A stretch of DNA of 64,000 nt from Phoronis australis (Eukaryota; Phoronida; Phoronidae), in the NCBI GenBank assembly GCA_002633005.1, contig NMRA01000012.1:1328730-1392729 (forward strand), given 5' to 3'. Below, one piece after another: positions 1 through 11,792 of this stretch. Under the pieces are notes generated by a model. The model saw only the letters and a program-made list of their open reading frames with translations, was not told where the DNA came from and searched no databases. The number at the start of each line of letters is the position of its first letter. Within the stretch, counting starts at the first letter, position 1. The position numbers were made by a program, and so were the translations under genes.

Positions 1-3000
1 CTAATTTATCTATGGCCGTTTTACAAGCATCCATTGCAGTTCTGGTGAAGTATCAGCTGTTTGTGACTATGATTATAAATATGTATTTATTGTAAAGTAT
101 TGATAATGCATTAACACTGGAGTTTTCATGAGAAAAATGGTCATCGTACTAAAACCTTTTTTGAGTCTGGGTCTTGTCCAAAATATTTTATTACAGTTAG
201 TCATAATAAAACAGCAGACATGTACTTGTTGCCTGATTTCTTTATCTCATGTTACTCTTATTTTGTTTTTAGTTTATGTTTTTTCCATGGTTTTTAATTC
301 TGTGAGGTTAGGTATTCCTTGACCTGCACGTACTGCTATAATAGAATTTTGTTGTCTGCGTCATCAAAACAAATGTGATTCGTTACATAAACAAGGTGTT
401 GTCAAATTTAATCATGTAGCATAAGCTTTCTTGTCCAACATAGCAAAAACTCTTACTTTCCTTATTAACGTGCCATTTTTTCATGATATAATATACTTAC
501 GGCATGTGACCGAAGTGCCTGATATTAAGTCTGTGCCCATGTCCAGCTTTTCAGTTGTAGTTGTTGTTGATATGTTTTCCATATGAAATTACGCAATTAA
601 TAGAAGTGCTAACAGAGTCAAAAGACTTCAAAAATCCAGCTCCTGTACGAAAGACATAATTATCGGCCTGCGCTTTTCTTGTAAGCGTGTAAGGCTTGAG
701 CAGAAAGAAAATTTAGGTACATGCACGTGGGCCCAAAGAACGTTTTCTGGTAGAATCAAAAATAACCGAATTCATTCAAAAGGCGAGTGGAGTATTCTCG
801 TTGAAATTTAATTAAAAATGCCTACATGCCCGCCATCGTCAATGCTAATTGCGGTACTTGAGTCTTGACAACACAGGACATAGCCAGAGCGTGTGAAGGT
901 CAACATCCAACTAGCTCATGGTGGGAACACTGCCACCTTCCAGCCCCATCAGGCCCCTCTGTGTGTATTCAACACCATGCTGTGGTCACAGCGTGCCTTG
1001 ATCTGACTCAGCACCACCTCCTGCTGAGTGGTGATGTGTGAACCAGCTCAGTCAGTGAGCCAGTGTGAGTTTCTAATTACCCATTGTGTTCAATGTTAAC
1101 CTGACTACTGAGGACTGAGAAATGATGAGCCAATCTTGTTGTTGTTATCTGGCCTTGATGACCTCAAGGTGATAGGGCCAGCTGTAGGGTTGTAATGTAG
1201 TGAGCATAGTGACTACTATAGGCAGTGACTACCATAGGCGGCAATGCACCCATGTTGTGTCAGTCAATGTGTAGAGTTTTTCGTGATATTGGTCTTTTTC
1301 TCATGGAAAAACTGGATCCTAAGAAAGACCTCCATTGCAGTGAATACGTCTGTTTTTAAAAGATCAGTAGATGCAAAGTGTAAATGTGGTGGATATAACA
1401 GCGATGGGTTTTCACTGAAATTTATAGTAGTATTTATAAGTGCTGTTCCTTGTTGACCAAAAGATGTAGTTGTTTTCTCAATGTCGAGGGATAGTTTCTT
1501 GTAGTGTTCTGGACATTTTTGCAAAACAGTTCTTGAAAAGATGATTGGAACAGACTTGTGAGACCAAACTGTTCCACATAGAAAAACTTGCGAGTGATTG
1601 ACCTTCCACCTATGTAAAGATTCACTGCGAAATGACTAGCTCAGGATGTGGGTCGCATGTCAAGTTATTCAGAGATACAGAATGTGCAATTTTGCAGAGT
1701 TGAATGCTTTTGCTATAGTTCCTCGTTCCTTTGGCAATTCCATTTTCATAACACTCTTTGACTTTGTGTAGTTTTATCTTGCTGGTGCTTTTCCCACCGT
1801 TGTTGTTTTGAGTTAAAACGAAATCTTTTTGCGCATGTGTACATTATAAATATGACCTCGAGTAATGCCTAAGCGCTTGTTATCTATTTTTTTCCGTGAC
1901 CAGTAATTCCTGTAATTATTACCTGCAGGTAATCGGCGGAACAGTGAAGCTCGGCAATAGCAGTAGCTTGCATCGAAACATGCCATGCTTCAAAGCTTTC
2001 TAGATGGGATTGCAATTGTTGGTTTAATTTAACGGAAACAAAATCCAATTTTGAGCATATTGAATAATGAAATATTTACCGCATGTCATAGTTTGACTCA
2101 ACACCTTTCCTTGACACTGTTTGTCAACAGTTTGGGTGTAATTGATGCAACTGTTCAGTGCATTGGTTAGAGAAAGGCACTACAATAATTGTACTAGATG
2201 TCACTTATCAGACCCTCATGATTTGGTTAATAACAAGCTATTAAAAGATGACCTGAGCGCAAGAATCTCATTGAGGGCATTAACCTTTTGTGTTTATTTG
2301 GCAAGCCCTTTAAATAAATGCGTAAAATTTGTTTTTCATCCAAATTAGATCGCTGTGTTATAAAGCAAAGTCTCAAACAGGCAACTGATCATCAGATTTT
2401 GGAATACTAAAGACAACAGTTTTATTTATTTCTAGTATTTAATTTTATTTCATTTCTGATGAGGTTTTGTATTGGAAGCTAGAAGTGCTTCCTTTTGTAT
2501 GTGGCATGTAGTAGAGTCTACCTTCCACCCCCCAGACTGGTAAGTGGGCTAGCCCAGTCCTGCTGACTGGACAGTCTGTGGTCATACTCCTGTGATCATA
2601 TTACTGAAATTACTACAACACTCTGCAACACGCTGGTGTCCGCCAAGTCTAAATTGAAAGTGGATGAAGTTGGGCTCAAACGTTGTTGACTAAATGTAAG
2701 TTGCATTTTCCAATCAATGCCAATTTGTTCCTTATACGGCAACTGTGTGCGATTTACAAATGCCTAGGCAGCTCTGAATTCTTTTCAGTACGCTTGCAGT
2801 TGGTATCAGACAACATCACGTAGATGGTCCGTTGGCCTGATCTGAATTTCACGTTTGACTAGTAAAAATTTTTTTCAAGGTTGGACTTTCAATCAAGCCA
2901 GAATGAACTTATAAATCAGGTTAAAACTAAAAGAAGATTACCCAGAGGGGGAAGAGAATCAAATGCCTATCTTCTTGGGTACTTCTGTATTTTCTTGGGA

Positions 3001-3865
3001 AATAATTTACAACTTCTCCCCAACGTTGAGCTAACTACGGAAAGTCTCTCTCAATAGGATGCCTCAACTCGTCTTTAAACCAGGTAATGACATTAATTGT
3101 ATTGTGGGAAAGTTTGTTATCCACTTTTGTAGTAACATAAATCATCGCTTTATCTCTTTCTTCCAACGTTACAATTTTTAGCATGACTTTTGATTTGTAG
3201 CCAGTTGACTGCATTTATTGGCAGTTAATTGTGAGTTTTATCTTAAATAAGCGTATTTGAAAAAAGTAAATTAAAAATGTAAAACTTGTAAAAACATCAT
3301 ACAGTAAATAATGTGAATGATCTTTTTTAAGATTAAAAACTGCAATAGAAAATTTATCAAAGAATTCCGTATTTTTGAACAGAAATAATTTGCCTATGCC
3401 AGTTTTTGTCTAGAAAAACCTTTCCTCCTATTTTTTGCTCTCGGCCATTGTTTTTGTCTTTAAAAATCGGTTAGAGATGTGTCGTAACCACCCAAATACA
3501 AATTAAGTGACCCTAATTTGTTTGAATGTTTCAATTTTTTGTGTTATTAATGAGTGAACATGTAGAGCATTAATTCATCTTTAGTTATGTTGGCTAATGA
3601 GACAGTACTTAGAAGATATGGTCAATAGCACCAATTTCACTCACTGGTATTAAGCTCCTGGTGATCTAGTTGTTACAGTTCTGTTGAGCTGTAAACAGCC
3701 TTTAATTAGCAGGCAATGTCACAAACTCTTGTTATATGAGGTTTTTCAAACGCCTCCAGAGAAGTGGCATTTCATTGAACACAGATATTAGAAGTTACTC
3801 GATTATTAGTGCCATATTTCATGCTTTACAGTGGTTCACAAACTGCATCTAAAACATTAATAGTA
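1..3865. other. No gene seen
   Basis: Short ORFs only, with no recognisable domain, RNA gene or clear repeat. Probably distal intergenic or intronic DNA. Confidence 0.5.
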
Positions 3866-4186
3866 AGTATATCTAATAAGATAAACTTTCTTCGTTTAGG
3901 ATAAAGAATTGTTGAAAACAAAACACGCAAGACAAAAAGAATAAATTAAAAACGTAAATGGAACTTGAAAAAATGGTAATGGTTCCTGGATTTTGAGAAC
4001 CTGAGTTTGATAACCGGTATTTAGCCAAGAAAACTGGTTCTGAAATTATGGAACCTGTGTATATGACTATTGTTTCTTCAAGCTCATTTATTTAAATATC
4101 TCTCATTTATTCTTTTTGTCTTGCGTTTTTTCGTTTTCAGCAATTTTTAATCCTAAATGAAGAAAGTTTGTCTTATTAGACATACT
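3866..4186. mobile_element. Foldback (MITE-like) element with about 80-bp arms
   Basis: The left arm 3866-3946 (TAAGATAAACTTTCTTCGTT, then GACAAAAAGAATAAAT) is the near reverse complement of the right arm 4105-4186 (ATTTATTCTTTTTGTCTTGC, then GAAGAAAGTTTGTCTTATTA). About 160 bp lie between the arms. There is no ORF inside. The structure is that of a nonautonomous DNA transposon or foldback element. Confidence 0.75.
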
Positions 4187-5161
4187 GCCTATACACAAGA
4201 GCTCACACACCTACGTATTTTGCCGGCTCAACTGACCAACATACCTTTGTGTCTAGTCATTTACTGATGGTTCCAAAACACTGATAAAATCTCATCCGCT
4301 AGTTGGCAAATTCCTGCCTCAGGTGAATGTTCTGCCTGTGATTTGTATTACAGGATACGAAACCTAAAAATCTTCCACCATGTGCGCAGTTGGATGTTGA
4401 GTGCTTTTACCATTAGTTGTCCTTATTCTATGCTTTTTCTTAACTTTGGTCCTGAAAAAAGTCTTTCTCCATGTTGCTGTACTCCTAAGTGGAGTCTTTC
4501 TTCCTTAAAAAATGATTTCTGAGAAATGCAGTGCCTATGGACGATGTTCTAAATTTTGTTCTTAATAGGTACAGTGTATAAACAAACATTTTATTTGGTT
4601 CCAATGTTTGTGGTTGTTTGTAAGAAATTTCAGTTTTTGTAATCTTAACTTTTTGAAGCTTTGTGCCCTGGAAAAATCCTGTGCATATTCTATGTGAGTG
4701 AATATTAAATTTCATATTAAGGTCTTAAAACACCCCCTTGTCGTGCGGCAGTAACTTATCTTAACCCGCCCATTTCCTAACAAACTCGTAATTTTTTATG
4801 AATAATTGTGGTGACTTTCACCGTCCAAATTTAAGTCTTGTCTACAAGTCTGGGAAACATTTAATAGAGGCAAGTGATTTAATTCAAAACGGCGAGGTAT
4901 TTTAATGTTGTGAAGCAAGATTCTTGATGTTCGCTGTGACCTTGCAAGAATTTTTACTAAAATGTCAAATTTGTTGAATTCTATATCTGACCTGATTATT
5001 GACAACAAAATCCTTATTTTCATAGCTTGCTTGTCACATGTTTTCAGTAAATAGCAGAGTTGATTTGTAACTACTCACGAATGAGATGAAGTCTCTGTTT
5101 AGTAACACTCTCATATGGTAAATGCTTTTGGCTACCTTGAAGATTACAGTAAGATTACTGC

Positions 5162-5376
5162 TACAGTAAAACTCTCATTTCAGGACACAATATGGCAGAC
5201 AGGTGAAGTTTTCTTTTTTATAGAAGATTAATTATCCCCCAAATAAGTATTTTATCATTGTTATGTTCTACAGCATAGATACAATGATCGTAGAAATTGT
5301 GAAAATTTTCAACAATGCTGGAAACCTTAAAAAATTGGCTTTTGTTTTTGTCAGATGTTGTTGAGGTTTTTACCAC
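5162..5376 (+). mobile_element. TIR miniature element, family 1, copy A
   Basis: The left end TACAGTAAAACTCTCATTTC is followed by AGGACACAATATGGCAGACA, and the right end is TGTTGTTGAGGTTTTTACC. Order and spacing of words match copies at 16162, 36785, 39011 and 63211. It is degenerate and has no coding content. Confidence 0.7.
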
Positions 5377-6657
5377 ACACCAGTTTCTAGGCAAAAATAC
5401 CCACCACACTGAATTACTCTACCTGAATGGGGTGACAAATACACATGTATAGTGAATGGTATAACAACATCTATGCCGAGGACACAATGCGATGGAACTT
5501 TGTTGGTATTGGCATGTATGTGTTACGTATAGTTTTCGAGGGGTTTTGTTGATAGGATTGGATGTCTGTCCTCTACTGTGTCAAGCGTTGCCCTGTCCAT
5601 CATCTATATCCATCAATTCTTACGATTCCTACTCTCTTGCACTTAGTTAAGTCTTATTGTTATCAATGGCTGCACAGTCTTTTCCCTGTTATTCTGATCA
5701 AATCTTAGTGGCCTCCATTCTAACTCGTACATCAAAAAACCGGGCTTTGTCAACTAGCATAAGTATGTCATTTTCTGAAGGAAAAAGGTCAGGGATTGTA
5801 AAAGATATATGTTATTTGTATGTGTCATTATTACGGTTACATTAATACTTTTTAAGTCAAAATTTCATTTTGAAGGGGTGCATTGATAACAAAAATAATG
5901 CCTCTGTAAATTTTAATGCAACCTTTTTTAAACAGTTTGGTTTCTATGACAAATCAACTCGCAAATCGTAAGGTATTTTTGTAAACACTAACAGTCGTAT
6001 TCGTTGTCATGTTACATTACGCAAAAACTAGGCCTTTAAATCGAAAATCCTAATGCCGTTTTTGAGAGTGATCAATTAATATTAAGTTTGGAAAGTTTCA
6101 GCGAAATCCACCCAGCTGTTTTCGAGAATTTGTGTTATTGAGTTCAAATTAAGTCGATTTGCCAAAGCCGAGAAAAAGCCGATTAACTTGTATTAGGGCC
6201 CCATCCACAGTTTACAAAGGAAAACTCGCATGTAATCCATAGAAACGGCATGTTGGTAGCCTTTTTACTCTTTCGCTACTTTTCTGTTTTTTGGCTTTGT
6301 TCACACACTACGGTCGCATCTCTTGTCCAATAGACAAGAAAGTCACACGTGTATCTCATCAATAGCTAGAGGCCAATTGTTTTTTGTGGAAATCGGACTC
6401 AAGGTGGCACTGTAACTGCCATTTTTTCAAACTTCATTTGTAGACCTCTAGTTCTGTGATCCTTTGAGCCACTTTTCTTAGATTTGATTTCTTGATAGAT
6501 CTTGTCGAGGGATATCCGGGGTGTATCAACTGTTTCTTGTTGGCTGCGACCTACCAATCTTGAGTTTGCTTACACATTTCAGGTGACTTGTTACATTGGC
6601 TGATTCCTCATTGCCTTTTTGTGGGTTTATCATGTACTGTACAAGGCTGTCATTGGC

Positions 6658-6737
6658 GTCTCATCAATGTCATCGTCTTTGTCGTCATCGTCTTTATCAT
6701 CATCATCATCATCATCATCATCAACAACATCATCATT
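6658..6737. repeat. (TCA/TCG)n trinucleotide repeat
   Basis: Imperfect GTCATC/ATC repeats become pure TCA toward the 3' end. An apparent poly-Ser reading frame is a by-product of the triplet repeat. Confidence 0.9.
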
Positions 6738-7566
6738 TTTCAAGGTGTTTTTAATCATTTGTAGCATCGTTGTTGTCTTCATTATCGTTAACCATTCAAT
6801 TTCGCGAATTGTTGCTCTCTAGAAGTCTGGTTTGGTCGCATTCTTAGAGGTGCCTGGGCTCCCCAAAGCCTACCTGTGGTATGTGCAAGGTGTGAATGTC
6901 AAAAAGGCACAAAAGTGTGTAAAACAGGTTGTAGCCCCTATTTTTTGTAGATTTTGCTGAAGCAGTCTGGTCAACTGATGTATGGGATATGGTTGACTGG
7001 TGGATTTTGTGTATTAATAGACGATCAGTGAGTGCCGGTACCACTGAATAGCCGTAGTGGATTGTGGCTGACTATTCCTAGCTAGCCATCTTTCCAGGGT
7101 CATTCCTCAGGCATTTAATCGACCATTGATCTAGGACTGGATATACTACTTCAGTTGTGCCTGCTGATTAAGAATGCAATTGGTAAGCTGTGGGCACACC
7201 ATGCTGAATGGAAATTCTTTTAAGTTTTTGCAGAAAAATCTTGAACATGAGGAGTCAGTGGTTAAAAATAACCCGAAATTGAAATTGTGCATATTCCATG
7301 TATGTGGTTTACGCAGAATATCGTGATCCATAGGTCAATGTTCAAAGGCTATTGAAGAATTGTGTGTTATTTTTGAAAAATATGAAAAATGAAAAATTGG
7401 TAGTAAAAATTACAGGAAATAATACAAATTCTGTAGCTTATGTGAATTTCATGGTGCACAATACACGTAGACAGTTAATTTCCTGCAAGCTAAGTGAGAT
7501 ACGAATACAGGTGGTGAGTTTGAAATCGGGTGAATAGGTTGTTAAATTGAGCTTTATATCATCAAG

Positions 7567-8335
7567 AAGGCCCTTTCATACCAACTTAACTCCGGTATGA
7601 GCAGACCATTGACGTAAACTGCGAAATTAATAATACCTGCTTCGGTAGTTAACGGGATCGAAGTAAACGGTAGGTGACGCTGTCGTCATCAAAGTAATCA
7701 TAAGGTAGCCTTGATGCATCCCGTAACAATTCAGGGCCTTCATTCATCTTAGGGGAAAGGTGCCTGTGAGGGAAAATTCTGCCTCCCAATTACCGTCAAT
7801 TGCACCCCCACCCTGTTGTAAGCCCTCATAGGCTCTGTCTCAAGTAGCCAAAACTAACATTTTGTGCTCTTTCAAATTGTCACCTATGCGAGTTACAAGT
7901 GATTTGAATCTCAAGGGGAATTTTTCGATCACTCAAGGGGAATTTTTGGGCATCACAAGAGGAATTTTGGGTGATTTTTCAATATTTTTAGAGGGGAATG
8001 GGGCCCTGCAATTTGAGAACATTTCCGTGTGCTAATTCACATAAAACGTATTTCTAATTTGATTGGTGATTATTCGAGCAAATGTAAGCAACTATTAACG
8101 ACATTACTGCCTTTTAATTGTTGATGATAGCAATGGGCCGTTGGCGATAACTTGGATAAGACCGAAGTTGACCGTTCATGCCGCACCGCACTGTTGACGC
8201 TCCACTGTTAAATCCACGTGTTTACTGCGAAGTTAACTGACACTGTTAACTTCGATCCAGGACCAAAGTTAACCATTCATGCTGACTGCAACTCCCCAGA
8301 ACATCAATGCGTGGACGTTAGTATGAAAGGGCCTT
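7567..8335. mobile_element. 769-bp TIR element (nonautonomous DNA transposon)
   Basis: The left end AAGGCCCTTTCATACCAAC matches the reverse complement of the right end (AAGGCCCTTTCATACTAAC) at 18 of 19 positions. AAG flanks both sides, a possible 3-bp target duplication. Subterminal words of the type AAGTTAACCNTTCATGC recur near the right end. No transposase ORF is present. Confidence 0.8.
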
Positions 8336-9599
8336 AAGAATGAAATTTAAACTGGTCTATATCAGAAATACTGGGACTTATGCACTATCTATTTTTATTG
8401 TTACCAGTAAGTTTCTTCAAATTGTCTGTGATCACCTATGAGAGGTCTTCTTGGCGAAATTTAGTTCACTATTTCAAGAAGTGGTTGTAGTTCAGGATTC
8501 AGATTTTGTATTCCTGTCTTTAGTTATTGGAAGCTATTTCTACTGCGCAACAAGATTTTTGCACACATCATGGCTTTATTTTGATAAGCACTTGTGACAC
8601 TAGACAATAAGTCATATCTTTCTTATGGTTTTTACAAAAAACGAATCACTATCGACCTCATGTAGTAAAAACATTGATCTGCTGTGTTGATTGCGGTAGC
8701 CTTTGCTTGATATAGGATTTCATTTCACCTGAAAATACCGTTGATTATAATAATTATCAGTACATCGACCTCAGTCTTGTTGCCAAGGACAAGTTAGTCA
8801 GGTTAAGTCCTCTGTGTCATTATTGTTATGGGGTTTTCATTTGGTTCTTGTCAGGGATGCAGTTTGCAGAGTCGTCTCCATGGTTAGTGTTGTGTTACCA
8901 ATGAACAAGTCAACATTTTAGAATATTCATTATTATAATTGATTTTAGTTATCGATTTGCAGACAGGCAAATCATTTCCACAATGATATAATTTTGACTT
9001 GCGTTTTTTCAAAATAGTTCACTTATTTTTATCCACCCACACTTACATATGTGGTCGTATATTGCCTTCACCTCTGTTTGACGTCCGCCATCCGCTGCTG
9101 TATTTCTGAAACCCTGTGGTGGAACTTCATGAAAGTTGGCAGATGTGTCCCGTTGGAGATGATGACGGGCGTGTTTCGTGTCGCTTACTTACCAAAGGGA
9201 GAACCAGAGTGCCTATGACAATCACTTGGATCAGGAATTGTCTAGATCTGCTAGGCCGTGGTCAGGTTGGGAGAAATCAACCATGCCAACAGGAAAAACC
9301 AAAAAACATTGATGTCATAAGCTGAGTTTTTATATAAGTTTGCTTTTTAGTTAAACCTGTGACACTGAAAAGTGTTCGTTTTTGGGTGTATCACCCCATG
9401 TTTTGATTGAAATTTTAATTTCCTATAAATCTTGAAGGTTACAAATTTTGTGCCTAATGGGTTGGCAGCCCCGCAACTACCGCCGTGTGTACAAGTTGCA
9501 TTTTTATTTTTTTACATTTGCCTCTTTATCTTCTGTGTTGGGTGATGGATTGTCATGGAATTCCGGCATATAGTTTGGCATTAGAGATACGGTGATGCC

Positions 9600-9745
9600 T
9601 TCCCATTTTTGGACAAGTTTGGCGTTATCTTGTGCCACCTAGTGGCCATTTTTTGATCTAATAAACACCCCCAGAAGCATACTGTTTGTGGTGCAGTTGT
9701 GGGCATATTTCAAAACGGTGGGTGCGTTGCTCTTGTTCTAGTTCA
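9600..9745. repeat. Dispersed repeat related to 49011-49290
   Basis: See the shared words given for the 49-kb copy. It directly abuts the 70-bp minisatellite, so the minisatellite may have arisen from its 3' end (inference). Confidence 0.55.
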
Positions 9746-9747
9746 GC

Positions 9748-10065
9748 TGTCATTGGTTGACTATTGTTGGCTTGCTGTCATTGACCCACTGTCACTGAAC
9801 ATTCATTGTTGGCCCTTGGTTATTGGCCAGTACTTGTTGGCTTACTGCCATTGGTGCACTGTCACTGAACATTCATTTTTGGCCCTTGGTTATTGGCCAG
9901 TACTTGTTAGCTTACTGCCATTGGTGCACTGTCACTGAATACTCATTGTTGACCCTTGGTTGTTGGCCACAAGTTGTTGGCTTGCTGTCATTGGCACACT
10001 GTCATCGAACATTTATTGTTGGTCCTTGATTATTGGCCAGCAGTTTTTGGCTGGTGTCATTGCCT
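9748..10065. repeat. Minisatellite, 70-bp unit, about 4.5 copies
   Basis: The marker GTCACTGAAC (or close variants) recurs at 9791, 9861, 9931 and 10001, exactly 70 bp apart. Units contain TTGGCCAGTACTTGTTGGCT-type words. Overlapping short ORFs here are repeat by-products. Confidence 0.9.
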
Positions 10066-10410
10066 CCTCCAGCGATGGACAGGTTATATGTAAGCCTTCC
10101 AACGAGTTGCCTCCAATTCGACTGATGTTTACCATAGCTTACACTAGCATAACAATATTTTAAATAATTTTCATTTTTGTTACAAGGTCGTTCAATGGCT
10201 TCTGACTTCTGGTAAGCACATTGAGTTCACCATTACTCAATGAATGGCTTAGGAGCCGCCCGTCTTTATCATCTGTCTTTCCCTGATTGCCGAGTTCCAT
10301 TTGTATTACTAGGATGGCTAAAATGAAGTTTTTCATTTCTTGGTGTCCAGTCTTTCATTCCTCTCTTGCACTTCCTTTTCCCAGATTGTAACGACAGTAT
10401 TCCTCGTTAC

Positions 10411-10705
10411 GTGTATCCTCAATACTAGGTGTGGCCTCAGTACTGGGTGTGTCCTCAGTGCTAGGTATGTCCTCAGTACTAGGTGTGTCCTCAGTACTAG
10501 GTGTCCTCAGTATTTGGTGTTTTGCTCAGTATTAGGTGTGTCCTCATAACTAGATGTTTTGCTCAGTACTAGGTGTGTCCTCAGTACTAGGTGTGTCCTC
10601 AGTACCAGGTGTGTCCTCAGTACCGGGTGTGTCCTCAGTACCGGGTGTGTCCTCAGTACCGGGTGTGTCCTCAGTACCGGGTGTGTCCTCAGTACTAGGT
10701 GTGCA
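10411..10705. repeat. Minisatellite, 18-bp unit, about 16 copies
   Basis: The unit is GTGTCCTCAGTACTAGGT with single-base variants (GTACCGGGT in a 3' block). Because 18 is a multiple of three and the unit lacks stops, frames stay open on both strands. Confidence 0.92.
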
Positions 10706-11406
10706 TTTCGTCTCCGTTCACCCTGCTGTATAGACTCAATGATGTATGTTATCATAGAAATATCAACCTTTTTTGAAAGTTGAATCATCCATTAATAAGT
10801 AGGCTGTATGACAAGAGACTGGCTGTTAAGTCGTGCACATGATCATTGAGCTCTGCAAAAAAGGGAACGTAAGGCAAAAGAAATTAGCATAATTGGTTCT
10901 CTTCTGTGCCGGAAAACCTACACCTTCACTGCTTAAGCCTTGCCCACAGCTGTAACATTTCTGCAACAAAAGCATTTTGTAAAGCTGCTTTGTAGGTTGT
11001 GGCTCATTGTTATAGGCCTGTACAAGCTACGCAACATTTTCACAACTTTCTAAAAACATTCGTCCAAAAGTCATAGAAATGTTGAAAGACGTTTTGCGGA
11101 AACTAGAAATAGCGATTAAAAAAACGAACAACAGCTACAGGAAGTTGTGTATAGCTAGTGCTGCTTGTGCTATAATGGGAGCTGTAATTAATCAGAATAG
11201 AAAAGAGGAGTGAAATTCTTTGCAATCTGTTCAGTTGCTTGCTTGCTTCTTTATAAGTCTGTTTTATGTATACTGTAGTTGTACAGTTGTTGGGTACAAG
11301 AAGGTACAATAATTTGTATTTATTAGCTGTCATTTTCCAATTGTCTTCACTATCACATGACGCATAGTTCACTTCTGATTGGTCGAGGCCAAAAACATTC
11401 CTGAAT

Positions 11407-11468
11407 CATGTTTCTGAAATGTTTCCGATAATTAACATGTCAGTTATTGGAAACATTTCGAAAACATG
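11407..11468. repeat. Imperfect hairpin, 25-bp arms, 12-nt loop
   Basis: The arm 11407-11431 (CATGTTTCTGAAATGTTTCC plus GATAA) pairs with 11444-11468. Only three or so mismatches are visible. It may be the core of a small foldback element; a structured RNA is an alternative. Confidence 0.7.
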
Positions 11469-11622
11469 TTCCATGACATGTCACCAAAATGTAGCAGAAC
11501 ACGTTCACACTGTGTAACTTATCAAAAACTTGCTGCATCAAGATTGTTTTCCAGTTGCATTTCAGTATAGTTGGGTATCAACCCTTCTTGAACACAAACT
11601 TCATTGAAAACACGACTAAACT

Positions 11623-11792
11623 CTGTTTGAAAGCTTGATACAGAGTCACTCGTAGTGTCGAAACAAACTCATTTCTTCAGGCGTGCAGCTATGTAGCAAA
11701 ACACCCGATAGACATAACTAACAAATGAAAACACCTGAGGAAAGGAGGTTGTATCGACACTACGAGCAACTCTGTATAAAGCTTTCAAACAA
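11623..11792. mobile_element. Foldback element, 62-bp arms, 46-bp loop
   Basis: The left arm 11623-11684 (starting CTGTTTGAAAGCTTGATACA) is closely complementary to the right arm 11731-11792 (ending TATAAAGCTTTCAAACAA). Both arms share CACTCGTAGTGTCG or its complement. The near-symmetric structure and lack of ORF indicate a MITE or foldback unit. Confidence 0.8.

Noticed and set aside
10507-10788. Hexapeptide-repeat ORFs on both strands
   Set aside because: By-product of an 18-bp tandem repeat without stops.
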